DNA of 64,000 nt from Flammeovirgaceae bacterium SG7u.111. GTDB lineage: Bacteria; Bacteroidota; Bacteroidia; Cytophagales; Flammeovirgaceae. The position numbers and the translations under genes are program-made. The stretch spans positions 5,843,635 to 5,907,634 of the forward strand of contig CP139021.1 of NCBI GenBank assembly GCA_034044135.1. Direction: 5' to 3'. The notes below the pieces were generated by a model. The model made no database searches, had not been told where the DNA came from, and worked only from the letters and a program-made list of their open reading frames with translations. This document shows positions 45,053-54,268 of the stretch, in pieces (the stretch's first letter is position 1; every line of letters begins with the position of its first letter).

Positions 45053-47893
45053 TTAGCGAAGCTTTAGTTCTTCAATCACATTCGTGCATATTGTTTTAGT
45101 ATATGCCACCTTTTCTTCCAAATCTTCTCTTTGCAAATTGTTTTCTTTGTACCTCTCTATTTGGCGAATGGGTTCTTTGAGCAAATTGATTTTCAACAAA
45201 TCAATAGTAGATTTTAATTTATGAGCTATTTCTGACATTTTTTGAAGATTATTTTCCTTCAATGCCTCTTCCAAGCTCCTCAAAACTTCAGGCGTATCAT
45301 CAATAAAGATCTGTATCATTTTATTCAAAAATGCCGTGTTTTGATTGACATTAGATTGTAGTTTAGACAGATCGTACATAGGTTGGCCAGAAGAACTAGT
45401 TAAATTATCATCAATGGGTATACCTGACTTTGGACTTTCGGGTAGATAGTCATCAATTTTTTCAAGAAGCGTATGTTCTTCAAATGGTTTGACTACATAA
45501 TCATTCATCCCAACTTTTTTATAATTCTCTAGGTCTTTTTGATAAGCATTTGCGGTCAAAGCAATTATTGGTACCTCCATTTTCAATTTATTTCGGATAA
45601 TTTGGGTTGCTTCAATACCGTTCATAATTGGCATTTGAATATCCATTAATACTATATCAAAGTCCCCTTTCTCAAGCATCTCTATCCCTATTTTCCCATT
45701 TTCAGCCGTTTCAACTTTAAAACTTTTTTGTTCCAAAATAGTCGAAGCAAAAAAGCGATTGATTCTATTATCTTCTACTAAGAGGATTTGAAACCCTTTG
45801 TAATCACGGTTTTTAAACTCATCATCACTTTTAATTTCCAGTATATCCTGCGATGTTTTCTTAAAGGGAATAACGAAGGAGAAGATTGTCCCTTTTTTTA
45901 AGGAAGTTTTCACATTTATTTCCCCTCCCATAAGTTCAATCAGTTGCTTACTGATAGTCAGGCCCAGACCTGTCCCCCCATATTTCCGGGAAATACTTAC
46001 ATCAGCTTGTTCGAAACTATCAAAAATGTATTCGAGTTTCTCTTCAGGAATTCCTTCCCCAGTGTCCTCGACTTGAAACAGTAAATACTGATGCGTGGGG
46101 GTCTCTTGTTGCAAATTACACGAGAGTTTTACACTCCCGACCTCGGTGAATTTTATGGCGTTGTTCACCATATTCAGAAGTGTTTGATTCAGCCTTACTG
46201 GATCTCCCAATACGATTTCTTGAATAAGCTGGTTAAAATAAATATTGAAAACAATCCCTTTTTCTTCAGCTTTATGCTGTACTAGCTGATAGATATTTTC
46301 TATTACTTCTTCTATACTAAAAGGAATTTCCTCAAGGTTTAATTTATCTGCCTCAATTTTGGAAAAGTCTAAGATATCGTTGATAATAACTAGAAGATTT
46401 TTGGCAGAAAACCGAACAGCATCCAAGTACTTATTTTGTGTTTCACTCAGTTTCGTTTTGAGCATAATTTCCGACAGACCCAATATAGCATTCATAGGTG
46501 TGCGGATTTCATGGCTCATCTTAGCTAAAAATAACTCCTTCGCTTTTGCAGAGTCTTCAGCTACTTGCTTTGCTTCCAACAAATCCTTTTCTGCTTTTTT
46601 ACGATCGGTAATATCTCTTACAAATGCACTAAAATGTAATTCATCTTCAAATGGAATAGGAGTAATTGCCAGCTCTATTGGAAATTCTTCTTTATTTTTT
46701 CGAATAGCGCTAATTTCGATACGCTGATTCAACACAACAGCTTTTCCAGTTTTTATATACCTATTCATCCCATCCGAATGAGCTGATACATATTGTTTTG
46801 GCATAATAAGTTCGTGTATATAACTGCCTATCGCCTCCTTTTCTTTCCACCCAAAAATTAATTCAGCCTGCTTATTCCACTGAGTAATTACACTCTTAGA
46901 ATTAATCATAATTACAGCATCCAGCGCTGTATCAATAATGAGACTTAATTTCTCTTCACTTTTCTTTAGTGCTTTTTCTGCTAGTTTTCTTTGGGTAATG
47001 TCAGAAACCAAAGCAAAAGTACCTATGATGTTACCTTCTGCATCTTTGTAAGGAGCAGCATTTACCTGAATCCAAATCTTAGACCCATCTTTACAATATT
47101 GCTCTATTTCAAACCTTTCAGATTCTTCTGTTTGTTTCTTTTCAAAAGAATCCCAAGCACTGGGAGGAAGAAAAGGTTGAAAAGCCTTCTGGCCTATTAG
47201 TTCATCCAAACTGTAGCCTGTCAAGTTCGACATCTGCTCATTGGTGAAAAGGATTTTGTCTTCTTGGTCGGTAATTACAAAACCTTCTTGCAGGTTTTTT
47301 AAAAGGTCTATATAAAGCTTGTCTTTTTCTAATAATTCTTTTTCTGCCCTAATTCTTTGATCCGCCTCTATTAATCCTTTTTCATGTTCAAGGCAGGCTT
47401 GTATGGACATTGAAAATTTGGAAATCACACTATACAACTTGTTCATTTCCAATTTAGAATAAGTCTTTTCAGAGGCTGAAGAATACAACTTCAAAAAACC
47501 CAATTCCCCTAAGCGATAAATGACATAAACACCTTTCTTATCTTTTAATTTATCTACATCATTAAATAAGTTATCGTGCTCTTGAGCCGTAAAAGAGTTG
47601 AACTTATTCTGTCCAAAATTCTCAAAAAATGGGCTTTTGATGGAAACCAAAGAGGCTTTGAATAATTTTTGAGGATAGGAGTAAATAACTACAAAATCAT
47701 TGTGTTCTGGCGATGATGCAGGTATAACCGACTCTTTTAACCATACAGTTGCATAAGTAAAATTCTTGCGTGCCAAAAGAGCTTTTAGAAAGAAATCACA
47801 GTTTTCTTTAAGCTTAAGGGACTTCCCTACAGAAAGTGATAACTCATAGAGAGTAGATATGTCTTGGATAATTTCGGTTCTTGTATCTTGCAT
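45053..47893 (-). CDS. Hybrid sensor histidine kinase with GAF-like, PAS, PAS, REC and HPt domains
   Basis: A 946-residue cytoplasmic kinase without transmembrane helices. In order: a GAF-like input region (about 15-170), PAS1 (about 195-305), PAS2 (about 312-432), HisKA with His461 in MSHEIRTPMN, HATPase (about 560-680, with VNNAIKFTEVG and GGTGLGLTISKQ), a receiver domain with phosphoacceptor Asp751 in LMDIQMPIMNG, and an HPt domain with His891 in EIAHKLKSTI. The complete phosphorelay means it can pass phosphate to separate receivers. It is the last gene of an operon with the FIST protein and the NtrC-type activator. The signal probably comes through FIST. Confidence 0.93.
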   Translation of the reverse strand: MQDTRTEIIQDISTLYELSLSVGKSLKLKENCDFFLKALLARKNFTYATVWLKESVIPASSPEHNDFVVIYSYPQKLFKASLVSIKSPFFENFGQNKFNSFTAQEHDNLFNDVDKLKDKKGVYVIYRLGELGFLKLYSSASEKTYSKLEMNKLYSVISKFSMSIQACLEHEKGLIEADQRIRAEKELLEKDKLYIDLLKNLQEGFVITDQEDKILFTNEQMSNLTGYSLDELIGQKAFQPFLPPSAWDSFEKKQTEESERFEIEQYCKDGSKIWIQVNAAPYKDAEGNIIGTFALVSDITQRKLAEKALKKSEEKLSLIIDTALDAVIMINSKSVITQWNKQAELIFGWKEKEAIGSYIHELIMPKQYVSAHSDGMNRYIKTGKAVVLNQRIEISAIRKNKEEFPIELAITPIPFEDELHFSAFVRDITDRKKAEKDLLEAKQVAEDSAKAKELFLAKMSHEIRTPMNAILGLSEIMLKTKLSETQNKYLDAVRFSAKNLLVIINDILDFSKIEADKLNLEEIPFSIEEVIENIYQLVQHKAEEKGIVFNIYFNQLIQEIVLGDPVRLNQTLLNMVNNAIKFTEVGSVKLSCNLQQETPTHQYLLFQVEDTGEGIPEEKLEYIFDSFEQADVSISRKYGGTGLGLTISKQLIELMGGEINVKTSLKKGTIFSFVIPFKKTSQDILEIKSDDEFKNRDYKGFQILLVEDNRINRFFASTILEQKSFKVETAENGKIGIEMLEKGDFDIVLMDIQMPIMNGIEATQIIRNKLKMEVPIIALTANAYQKDLENYKKVGMNDYVVKPFEEHTLLEKIDDYLPESPKSGIPIDDNLTSSSGQPMYDLSKLQSNVNQNTAFLNKMIQIFIDDTPEVLRSLEEALKENNLQKMSEIAHKLKSTIDLLKINLLKEPIRQIERYKENNLQREDLEEKVAYTKTICTNVIEELKLR

Positions 47894-47929
47894 GTTCGGG
47901 ATACTGAAGTGTAATGTATTTTTCCAAAT

Positions 47930-49033
47930 TTAATGAATTAGCCCCACTACAACTGTTTTGTTATAGAACTCAATATATCCCCGCCCAGAGGCAATTTCTC
48001 CAAGAGTCAAAGCACCTTGTATTTGCAAATCAGGGTTATATTTTTTTACATTCTCATTAATTTCATCTAGTTCGTGTTCAAAATCCTTTTCAAGATACAA
48101 AGACCTAGAAATACATTCTATCACAAGTACATCCGTAGATGTTCCGCTCATGCTTTCAATAGCATCTTTTGTAGCTTGCTTAGCTGCAGCAATCAAATTT
48201 TGAGGCTTACCTTTCAAAATACTTAAAACGGCATTTTCAGGTACTTCCCCAACACAAAACAACTCTCCTTTTTCATTAGTCGCAATAGGGTCTCGTACAA
48301 TTTTCTCCTTGTTTTCTTTATTGATCCCCAATGGATAAGCCTTTGCTATTTCAAAAAAATTATCAACCCCTATTGTCTGTTGAGAATCGCTTTCAATTAC
48401 AGACTGATAAATTTCAAACGCACTCTGCCAATTTAGCTCTTTTACGACATTTTTATGTGCGGAACTAGCTACAAAAGGTCCTTGAATGGTTTTCCAACCA
48501 TGCCGCACACCAAGGCTGATAGGTTGAGGGAGAAAGACTAATAAAGCAGCATCCTGAAAAAAACCTTTATTGGTAAATATATTAGGTCTTTGTTGGAGGG
48601 TGAGAGAACCACAGCCTCCTCCTATATAATTTAAACCATCTCCCAATGTATTGAACAACTCCGATAAAAAGCTTGAGATATTGGCAGTAAGTCCATCGAT
48701 AAGTACTAAAACACTTTTGGCTTTAGGAGAATATTGTTCAATTTCACTAAGCTTAAATTTTTCTTCATTGAGCCCTTCTATTACGAGTGGTGCGGCATCA
48801 ATTGCTATTTTTTTTATGACTACACCTCTTTCAAACTTATGTTTACCATTCAGAATAGCTGGGAAAATACCACCAAAGAATTCCCATTTTTTTTTACCAA
48901 ACTCCATGACTAGTTCATCAAAATCGAATGGAGTATGTTCTGTTGTCATGATTAAAATCCCTTCTGTCTTTTTTAAACCTAGGCTTTCAACATAGACTAT
49001 GATCTCTTGGAGGTTAAAATTGGTGAAGTACAT
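47930..49033 (-). CDS. FIST-domain sensory protein
   Basis: A 367-residue protein with FIST_N followed by FIST_C and no other domain. Seen: EGILIMTTEHTPFDFDELV, FGGIFPAILNG, IGGGCGSLTL followed by QDAALLVFLPQPI (FIST_N core), then RDPIATNEKGELFCVGEVPENA and the closing QIQGALTLGEIASGRG (FIST_C). FIST domains are thought to bind small ligands such as amino acids and are found with signalling proteins. It lies between the NtrC-type gene and the hybrid kinase, with small gaps, which makes it the probable sensor for that kinase. Confidence 0.9.
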   Translation of the reverse strand: MYFTNFNLQEIIVYVESLGLKKTEGILIMTTEHTPFDFDELVMEFGKKKWEFFGGIFPAILNGKHKFERGVVIKKIAIDAAPLVIEGLNEEKFKLSEIEQYSPKAKSVLVLIDGLTANISSFLSELFNTLGDGLNYIGGGCGSLTLQQRPNIFTNKGFFQDAALLVFLPQPISLGVRHGWKTIQGPFVASSAHKNVVKELNWQSAFEIYQSVIESDSQQTIGVDNFFEIAKAYPLGINKENKEKIVRDPIATNEKGELFCVGEVPENAVLSILKGKPQNLIAAAKQATKDAIESMSGTSTDVLVIECISRSLYLEKDFEHELDEINENVKKYNPDLQIQGALTLGEIASGRGYIEFYNKTVVVGLIH

Positions 49034-49102
49034 AATGAAAAATTTGGTTTATGAATACTGGACTTTATTATTTAATTAACTACAAATTAATAACATAGTT
49101 AA

Positions 49103-50446
49103 TTATAATTCATTGTTTTTCATCATCTTATAAATAGTTGATTTACCAATTTCCAATACCTTGGCTACTTTCAATACATTCTTATCATACTTTTTCAAAT
49201 ACAATTTAATTATTTTTCTATTGTAATCAGCTAATGTCATTTCTCCTAACATCAATTGGGCTTCGTGATCAATTTCATCAAAAACTATATCTTCTTCCAT
49301 GATTTCCTTACCATCCGCCATTACCGCTGAAAGCTCAACAATTGCCTTCAACTCCCTCACATTACCTGGATAAGAATAACCCATCAATTTCTTTTTGGCT
49401 TCATTTGTAAAAGAAAGTTTGCCCATCTTATTTTCTTTACAAAACTCTTGCAGACAAAATTTGGCAAGTAGAATAATGTCATTTCCGCGTTCTCTAAGTG
49501 GAGGAAGTTGAATAGGCAAGCCTAAAAGGCGATAATACAAGTCCTGTCTGAACTGCCCCTTTTTCACCAAGTCTTTCAAGTTTTTATGAGTAGCAACTAT
49601 GAGGCGCACATCAATTTTTTTCACACCGTTACTTCCTAGTCTAGTAATTTCTCGTTCTTGCAATACCCGCAATAATTTAGCTTGTAGATCTAACCCCAAA
49701 TCTCCTATTTCGTCAAGAAATAAGGTACCCTTGTCTGCTTCTTCAAATTTCCCTATTCTGCGGTTGACAGCACCCGTAAACGCTCCTTTCTCATGACCGA
49801 ACAACTCACTTTCAAGCAATTCTGCGGGTATTGCCGTAACATTAACTGCCACAAAGGGCTTTTTCTTTCGGTCCGAATTGTAATGCACAGCCTTGGCGAC
49901 CAATTCCTTTCCTGTTCCTGTTTCTCCTGTGACAGAAACAGTAATATTAGATTTTCCGGCTTTTCTTAATAAAGCAAACACTTTTTGTAGTGCTGGGCTA
50001 TTACCTTTAATAATATCATTAAACTCGTACTTCTGGCTTACTTCCTCTTGCAATACCTGATAATCCTTCTTGAGCTGTAGATGTTCTACAACATTTCTTA
50101 TCGTATTCCACACCCTATCTTTAGCATCGTCATTTTTCACAATGTAATCGTATGCCCCTTCTTTTAGCAGGTCAATTGCAGTTTCAACACTTTCTTGACC
50201 TGAAATAATAATAACTGGTATTTCAGGATTGAATAATTTGATTTTTTTGAGAAGCTCTTGACCCGTAAAATCAGGGAGAGAATAGTCCAACGTGATAATA
50301 GTAGGCTTTTCATGCAGATGGTTCAACATCTTTTTACCCGTATCGAACCATTCTACCTCAAAGTCAGGATTGAGTGAGAGTGTATATTTCAAATACTCTC
50401 CATACCATTTGTCATCTTCTACCAAAAAGATTTTACAATGTCCCAT
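49103..50446 (-). CDS. NtrC-family sigma-54-dependent response regulator
   Basis: A 447-residue activator. Domains: receiver (residues 1-120, phosphoacceptor Asp54 in ITLDYSLPD), AAA+ (about 140-380) with Walker A GETGTGKE and the intact sigma-54 contact motif GAFTGA, DEIGDL (Walker B), and a C-terminal Fis-type helix-turn-helix ending [15 protein letters not shown]. All catalytic motifs needed for sigma-54 activation are present. First gene of an operon with the FIST protein and hybrid kinase, and divergent from the exopolysaccharide cluster. Tandem palindromes lie 43-78 bp upstream of its start and probably serve as its own binding sites. Confidence 0.95.
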   Translation of the reverse strand: MGHCKIFLVEDDKWYGEYLKYTLSLNPDFEVEWFDTGKKMLNHLHEKPTIITLDYSLPDFTGQELLKKIKLFNPEIPVIIISGQESVETAIDLLKEGAYDYIVKNDDAKDRVWNTIRNVVEHLQLKKDYQVLQEEVSQKYEFNDIIKGNSPALQKVFALLRKAGKSNITVSVTGETGTGKELVAKAVHYNSDRKKKPFVAVNVTAIPAELLESELFGHEKGAFTGAVNRRIGKFEEADKGTLFLDEIGDLGLDLQAKLLRVLQEREITRLGSNGVKKIDVRLIVATHKNLKDLVKKGQFRQDLYYRLLGLPIQLPPLRERGNDIILLAKFCLQEFCKENKMGKLSFTNEAKKKLMGYSYPGNVRELKAIVELSAVMADGKEIMEEDIVFDEIDHEAQLMLGEMTLADYNRKIIKLYLKKYDKNVLKVAKVLEIGKSTIYKMMKNNEL

Positions 50447-50488
50447 TTTACTAGCAATTGATGAATGTTACTCCAATATACAATTTAT

Positions 50489-50505
50489 TTCTACGTAGTG
50501 GAATA
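50489..50505. promoter_or_regulatory. Predicted activator-binding palindrome, copy 1
   Basis: TTTCTAC-GTA-GTGGAAT: imperfect 7-bp arms with a 3-bp centre. The half-site matches copy 2 (50508) and copy 3 (57232). It lies between the divergent activator and response-regulator genes. Confidence 0.65.
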
Positions 50506-50507
50506 TT

Positions 50508-50524
50508 TTCTACCCAGTAGAAAT
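50508..50524. promoter_or_regulatory. Predicted activator-binding palindrome, copy 2
   Basis: TTTCTAC-CCA-GTAGAAA: perfect 7-bp inverted repeat with a 3-bp centre. It begins 19 bp after copy 1, in the same orientation. Such tandem sites are typical enhancers of NtrC-family activators. Confidence 0.72.
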
Positions 50525-50600
50525 ACCAAGTCCACAATCTCAAGACTAGAACAATAATAAAACACAGATATTCAGATACTTATATAAACAAATGAAAATA

Positions 50601-50616
50601 TGGTTTTAGTTTTGAA
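50601..50616 (+). promoter_or_regulatory. Candidate sigma-54 promoter before the response-regulator gene
   Basis: TGGTTTTAGTTTTGAA has TGG at -24 and TTG at -12 with correct spacing, but lacks the CAC and GC of the full consensus (7 of 12 fixed positions). It lies about 85 bp beyond the tandem palindromes and 33 bp before the ATG. Confidence 0.45.
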
Positions 50617-50648
50617 ATAATACTTCCCAAAACCAAAACTATAAAATC

Positions 50649-51029
50649 ATGAGTAAGAAAAACATATTATTAATAGAAGATGATAGAGCCTTAAGAACAC
50701 TTTTAGAGTTTGTTCTATCAGAGGATTTTAATGTGATATCACAGGAAAATGCTATATCTGCATTGGCTTGGTTAGAGAAAAATACTTGTCCAGATCTAAT
50801 CTTAACTGACCTTATGATGCCAGAAATAAGTGGAATGGAATTTACAAAAACCATTAGGTCAAGTAGTCTTTATAGGAACATTCCTATCATAATCCTTTCA
50901 GGCAAAGAGAATTCAGACTCTCGTATCCGGCTTTTGGCTATTGGCGCTGATGATTTTATCACAAAGCCTTTTAACCCAGTAGAAGTGGTGTTGAGAATAA
51001 AAAACATCTTCAAAAGAACAGTTGCCTAA
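50649..51029 (+). CDS. Single-domain response regulator
   Basis: A 126-residue CheY-like receiver without output domain. The acidic triad is E10/D11/D12 region in LIEDDRA, the phosphoacceptor Asp54 in ILTDLMMP, and Lys106 in FITKPF, all intact. It starts the exopolysaccharide cluster; the transferase gene follows 10 bp after its stop. It could receive phosphate from the HPt domain of the nearby hybrid kinase and regulate the synthesis machinery by protein contact (inference). Confidence 0.93.
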   Translation: MSKKNILLIEDDRALRTLLEFVLSEDFNVISQENAISALAWLEKNTCPDLILTDLMMPEISGMEFTKTIRSSSLYRNIPIIILSGKENSDSRIRLLAIGADDFITKPFNPVEVVLRIKNIFKRTVA

Positions 51030-51039
51030 AAACTATACC

Positions 51040-52179
51040 ATGAAAATATTATACATCAATCGCCAGCCAACTCCGAAACTAACATCAATATTAGCCATGT
51101 GGGGAGATATAAAGTTTATTAGTAGTGGAAAAAAAGCACCACTGATTATATATAAGCATCCTCCGCAACTTGTCATTTTTGATCAAAAAAGTATCGACAT
51201 GCCTGTTGATCTCTTTTTTCAAAAGTGTAAAAATGCAACCACTAACCGAGAAATCAGATACATCATGCTGACAGGTTCTGAAAAACGGATCGATACAAAT
51301 CTATTACAAGACCGACGTTTGTATGACGTTTATAGAGCCCCATACGATTTAAAAGCTATCGCAACAAGGGTAAAAACTTTGAGCACGCATTGGGATAGTA
51401 TAAATCAGAATTTTAAAACTGAAGAATCTATACCTGTTGAAAAAATCTATTCGACTAATTCTTTTTTGAAGCGTTTTTTAGATGTAACAATTTCATTTTC
51501 TGCATTACTATTGCTTTCCCCGTTACTAGCCTTGGTTACCTTATTAATTCAACTGGAGTCCAAAGGCAAAGGTGCCCCCATTTACAAATCCAAACGAGTA
51601 GGTAGTAAATACAAAATTTTTGAGCTATACAAGTTCAGGACCATGAGAGTAAATGCCGATAAGCTTTTAAATGATGTCAAAAAGGAAAACCTATACTCAA
51701 AACAAAGCAAACCCGAAAGTAGTATTGCTCCAACAGAACAAATATGGCTATTCCATGACAACAATAGCAGAGTATTGGAGAGCGAATTTCTACATCAAAA
51801 ATCTAACTCCCAATCTAATTTTATCAAAATTAAAAACGACCCCAGAATCACCCGTCTTGGTAGGTTTTTAAGAAATACAAGTATTGATGAATTACCACAG
51901 CTTTTCAATGTTCTCAAAGGAGATATGTCTTTGGTAGGCAACCGCCCTTTACCGCTCTATGAAGCAGAAACATTGACTTCTGACGAGCTAGCCACTCGTT
52001 TTTTAGCACCAGCAGGCCTCACAGGTTTGTGGCAGGTAACCAAAAGAGGTAAAGGCGAAATGTCTGTTCAAGAGCGCATAGCACTAGACAATGAATACAC
52101 TCAAAAACATTCTTTTTGGTTCGATTTGAAAATTATTCTCCGAACATTCCCTGCTCTTTTGCAAACTGAAAATGTCTAA
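51040..52179 (+). CDS. Phosphoglycosyltransferase with an N-terminal receiver-like domain
   Basis: About 379 residues. Residues 1-115 have the length and strand pattern of a receiver (MKILYINRQPTPKL, LVIFDQKS, YIMLTGSE), but the phosphoacceptor aspartate region is degenerate. The C-terminal part is a monotopic PGT of the WcaJ/PssY type: FLDVTISFSALLLLSPLLAL membrane helix, KSKRVGSKYKIFELYKFRTM, catalytic SIDELPQLFNVLKGDMSLVG, and GLTGLWQVTKRG. It loads the first sugar phosphate on undecaprenyl phosphate for the second polysaccharide. Start at ATG 51040, after the preceding stop; the longer frame starts at TTG 51022. Confidence 0.88.
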   Translation: MKILYINRQPTPKLTSILAMWGDIKFISSGKKAPLIIYKHPPQLVIFDQKSIDMPVDLFFQKCKNATTNREIRYIMLTGSEKRIDTNLLQDRRLYDVYRAPYDLKAIATRVKTLSTHWDSINQNFKTEESIPVEKIYSTNSFLKRFLDVTISFSALLLLSPLLALVTLLIQLESKGKGAPIYKSKRVGSKYKIFELYKFRTMRVNADKLLNDVKKENLYSKQSKPESSIAPTEQIWLFHDNNSRVLESEFLHQKSNSQSNFIKIKNDPRITRLGRFLRNTSIDELPQLFNVLKGDMSLVGNRPLPLYEAETLTSDELATRFLAPAGLTGLWQVTKRGKGEMSVQERIALDNEYTQKHSFWFDLKIILRTFPALLQTENV

Positions 52180-52212
52180 AAAAGCCTCCAGCACTCTTTA
52201 AAATACTGACTT

Positions 52213-54243
52213 ATGAAAACCATTACAACAATTGGTTTATTGTTAGCAATAAGCCTACTACCGTCATGTCTCTATGAAATGGAAAGTGACTTAAAGGAAG
52301 ATGTGTCTGATGCAATATCTCCCCAAGAAGTAATTGAAAACTTAGTTGTTTCGGATAACTTTAATTACGAAACAACAAATCAATTTGAATTAAATATCCA
52401 GTTTGAATTACCAAACGGGACTACACTTTCATCCGTCCCTTTTACATTGGTAGACTCGGCAGCTAATCAAGAAAATGTTATTTTAAATGGAGTAAGCAAC
52501 CCAAACGGAAAAAGTAAACTAAACCTGACTTTAGGAGCACATATCGAGAAAATATGGTTAAAAATCAACTTTGTCGGATTACCCACTACCCATGAAATAC
52601 TACTAGAAAATTCAGTAATCTACTATAATGTAAACGAGTATTCTCATACTAAAAAATCTGTCCTGTGGAAAAGAACGACTGGAGTTGAGTCTTATAATAC
52701 ACTAGGAGGATGGAACTCATTGGGCGTTCCCGATTATCTATTGGCCACTGATGACAATGTAGACCAACAATTATTAATTGACATCAATGTTTCTTTGCCC
52801 GAAGGTGCACCCGTCCCTTCTGCTAATCCACAATATTTGAAAGATATAGATATGAATACACGCCTGAACGATGAAGCCGACTTGTGGGTTACTTTTGTTC
52901 ATGAAGGGGCAGGCTATAAAAATACTCTTGGCTTTTTTACTTACAACCTGGCCTCTCCCCCAACTTCCATAAGCGAAGTACCAGATGATCAGATTTATAT
53001 TATATTCCCAAATGTCTCTTTTAATAATAGTGGAGGCGGGTTGTACACTGGAAACAAGGTGTATTTAGGCAGATTTCCCGCTAATACTGGTATAGGCTGG
53101 TTTTTGATACCTAATGGGTGGAATAGTGGGACACAATCGGTGCAGCCTTCTTTTGAAACAAAGTACTCCATAAAAAGCATGAATGACTATGCAGGAGAAG
53201 CCTATCGGCAGTATTTAATCCAACTCAGAGATGATAAACGAGAACTGCTATTATTGGGCTTTGAAGACATTACCCGACCTGGGGGAGACAATGATTTCAA
53301 CGATGCCATTTTTTATGTTACCGCCAATCCTTATTCAGCAATTACAACTGATGAATTAGAAAGCATTTCCACTTCTGTTGACTCAGATAACGACGGCATC
53401 CATGACTATGCCGATGAATTTCCTGCTGATCCGTCGCGGGCTATTTCACAGTATACACCTTCAAAAAATAGATTTGGGTCTTTAGCTTTTGAAGATTTGT
53501 GGCCGTCCAAGGGAGATTATGACTTCAACGATTTGGTGCTCGACTATAATGTAAGAAGCATTATGAATGCGAACTACATGGTAAAAGAACTGGAGTTTAG
53601 CCTCAAAGTAAAAGCTATTGGAGCTTTGTACCAGAATGGTTTTGGGATTGAGCTGCCTATTTCTTCAGACAAAATCCAAAGCGTTGAAGGCACTTTTTTG
53701 AATGAGGGATTTGTTGAGCAAAATAGTAATGGCTGTGAGTTAGGGCATGAAAAGGCAGTAATTGTATTTTTTGAAAATGCATCAAAACTCCTTCCTCGTT
53801 CTCCAGAAAGTAATTATACCAATGTTGAAAGGGGAAAACAGTTTGTAGAGCCTTTAGAGTTTATAGTAAAAGTAACATTACAAAATGGAGTATTCGACAA
53901 CGAGTTGACTGGAGCTCCTTATAACCCTTTTTTAATCGTAAATAAGAATAGAGAACAAGAGATTCATTTATCAGGCCATGCCCCAACAACCAAAATAAAT
54001 ACAGCTCTCTTTGGGAAAAAAGATGACAGAACAAATTTGAGTAGTAAGTTTTATAAGACTGAAAACAATCTGCCTTGGGCCATACATACTCCTGTGTCGT
54101 TTGACTATCCCAGTGAAGGGAAAGTCATTACCCAATCGCACTTAAAATTTGCCCAATGGGCAGAATCTGGCGGGTCTATTTACAACGACTGGTACCAAAG
54201 CCAACCAAATTACCGCCATGAAGTCATGATCTTCAAAAAATAA
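52213..54243 (+). CDS. LruC-domain lipoprotein
   Basis: A 676-residue lipoprotein (signal peptide with lipobox LLPSC, Cys19). Residues about 150-340 form a beta-rich region, followed by a DUF4114-like segment (LLLLGFEDITRPGGDNDFND, about 344-375). A calcium-binding-like loop, DSDNDGIHDYADEFPADP, precedes the LruC domain (about 405-676), recognised by FEDLWPSKGDYDFNDLVLDY. LruC proteins are surface proteins of Bacteroidota and some Gammaproteobacteria with unknown role. Its place inside the exopolysaccharide operon suggests that it binds or anchors the polymer at the cell surface. Confidence 0.88.
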   Translation: MKTITTIGLLLAISLLPSCLYEMESDLKEDVSDAISPQEVIENLVVSDNFNYETTNQFELNIQFELPNGTTLSSVPFTLVDSAANQENVILNGVSNPNGKSKLNLTLGAHIEKIWLKINFVGLPTTHEILLENSVIYYNVNEYSHTKKSVLWKRTTGVESYNTLGGWNSLGVPDYLLATDDNVDQQLLIDINVSLPEGAPVPSANPQYLKDIDMNTRLNDEADLWVTFVHEGAGYKNTLGFFTYNLASPPTSISEVPDDQIYIIFPNVSFNNSGGGLYTGNKVYLGRFPANTGIGWFLIPNGWNSGTQSVQPSFETKYSIKSMNDYAGEAYRQYLIQLRDDKRELLLLGFEDITRPGGDNDFNDAIFYVTANPYSAITTDELESISTSVDSDNDGIHDYADEFPADPSRAISQYTPSKNRFGSLAFEDLWPSKGDYDFNDLVLDYNVRSIMNANYMVKELEFSLKVKAIGALYQNGFGIELPISSDKIQSVEGTFLNEGFVEQNSNGCELGHEKAVIVFFENASKLLPRSPESNYTNVERGKQFVEPLEFIVKVTLQNGVFDNELTGAPYNPFLIVNKNREQEIHLSGHAPTTKINTALFGKKDDRTNLSSKFYKTENNLPWAIHTPVSFDYPSEGKVITQSHLKFAQWAESGGSIYNDWYQSQPNYRHEVMIFKK

Positions 54244-54268
54244 ATTCACCTACTAACATCAACCTGCT

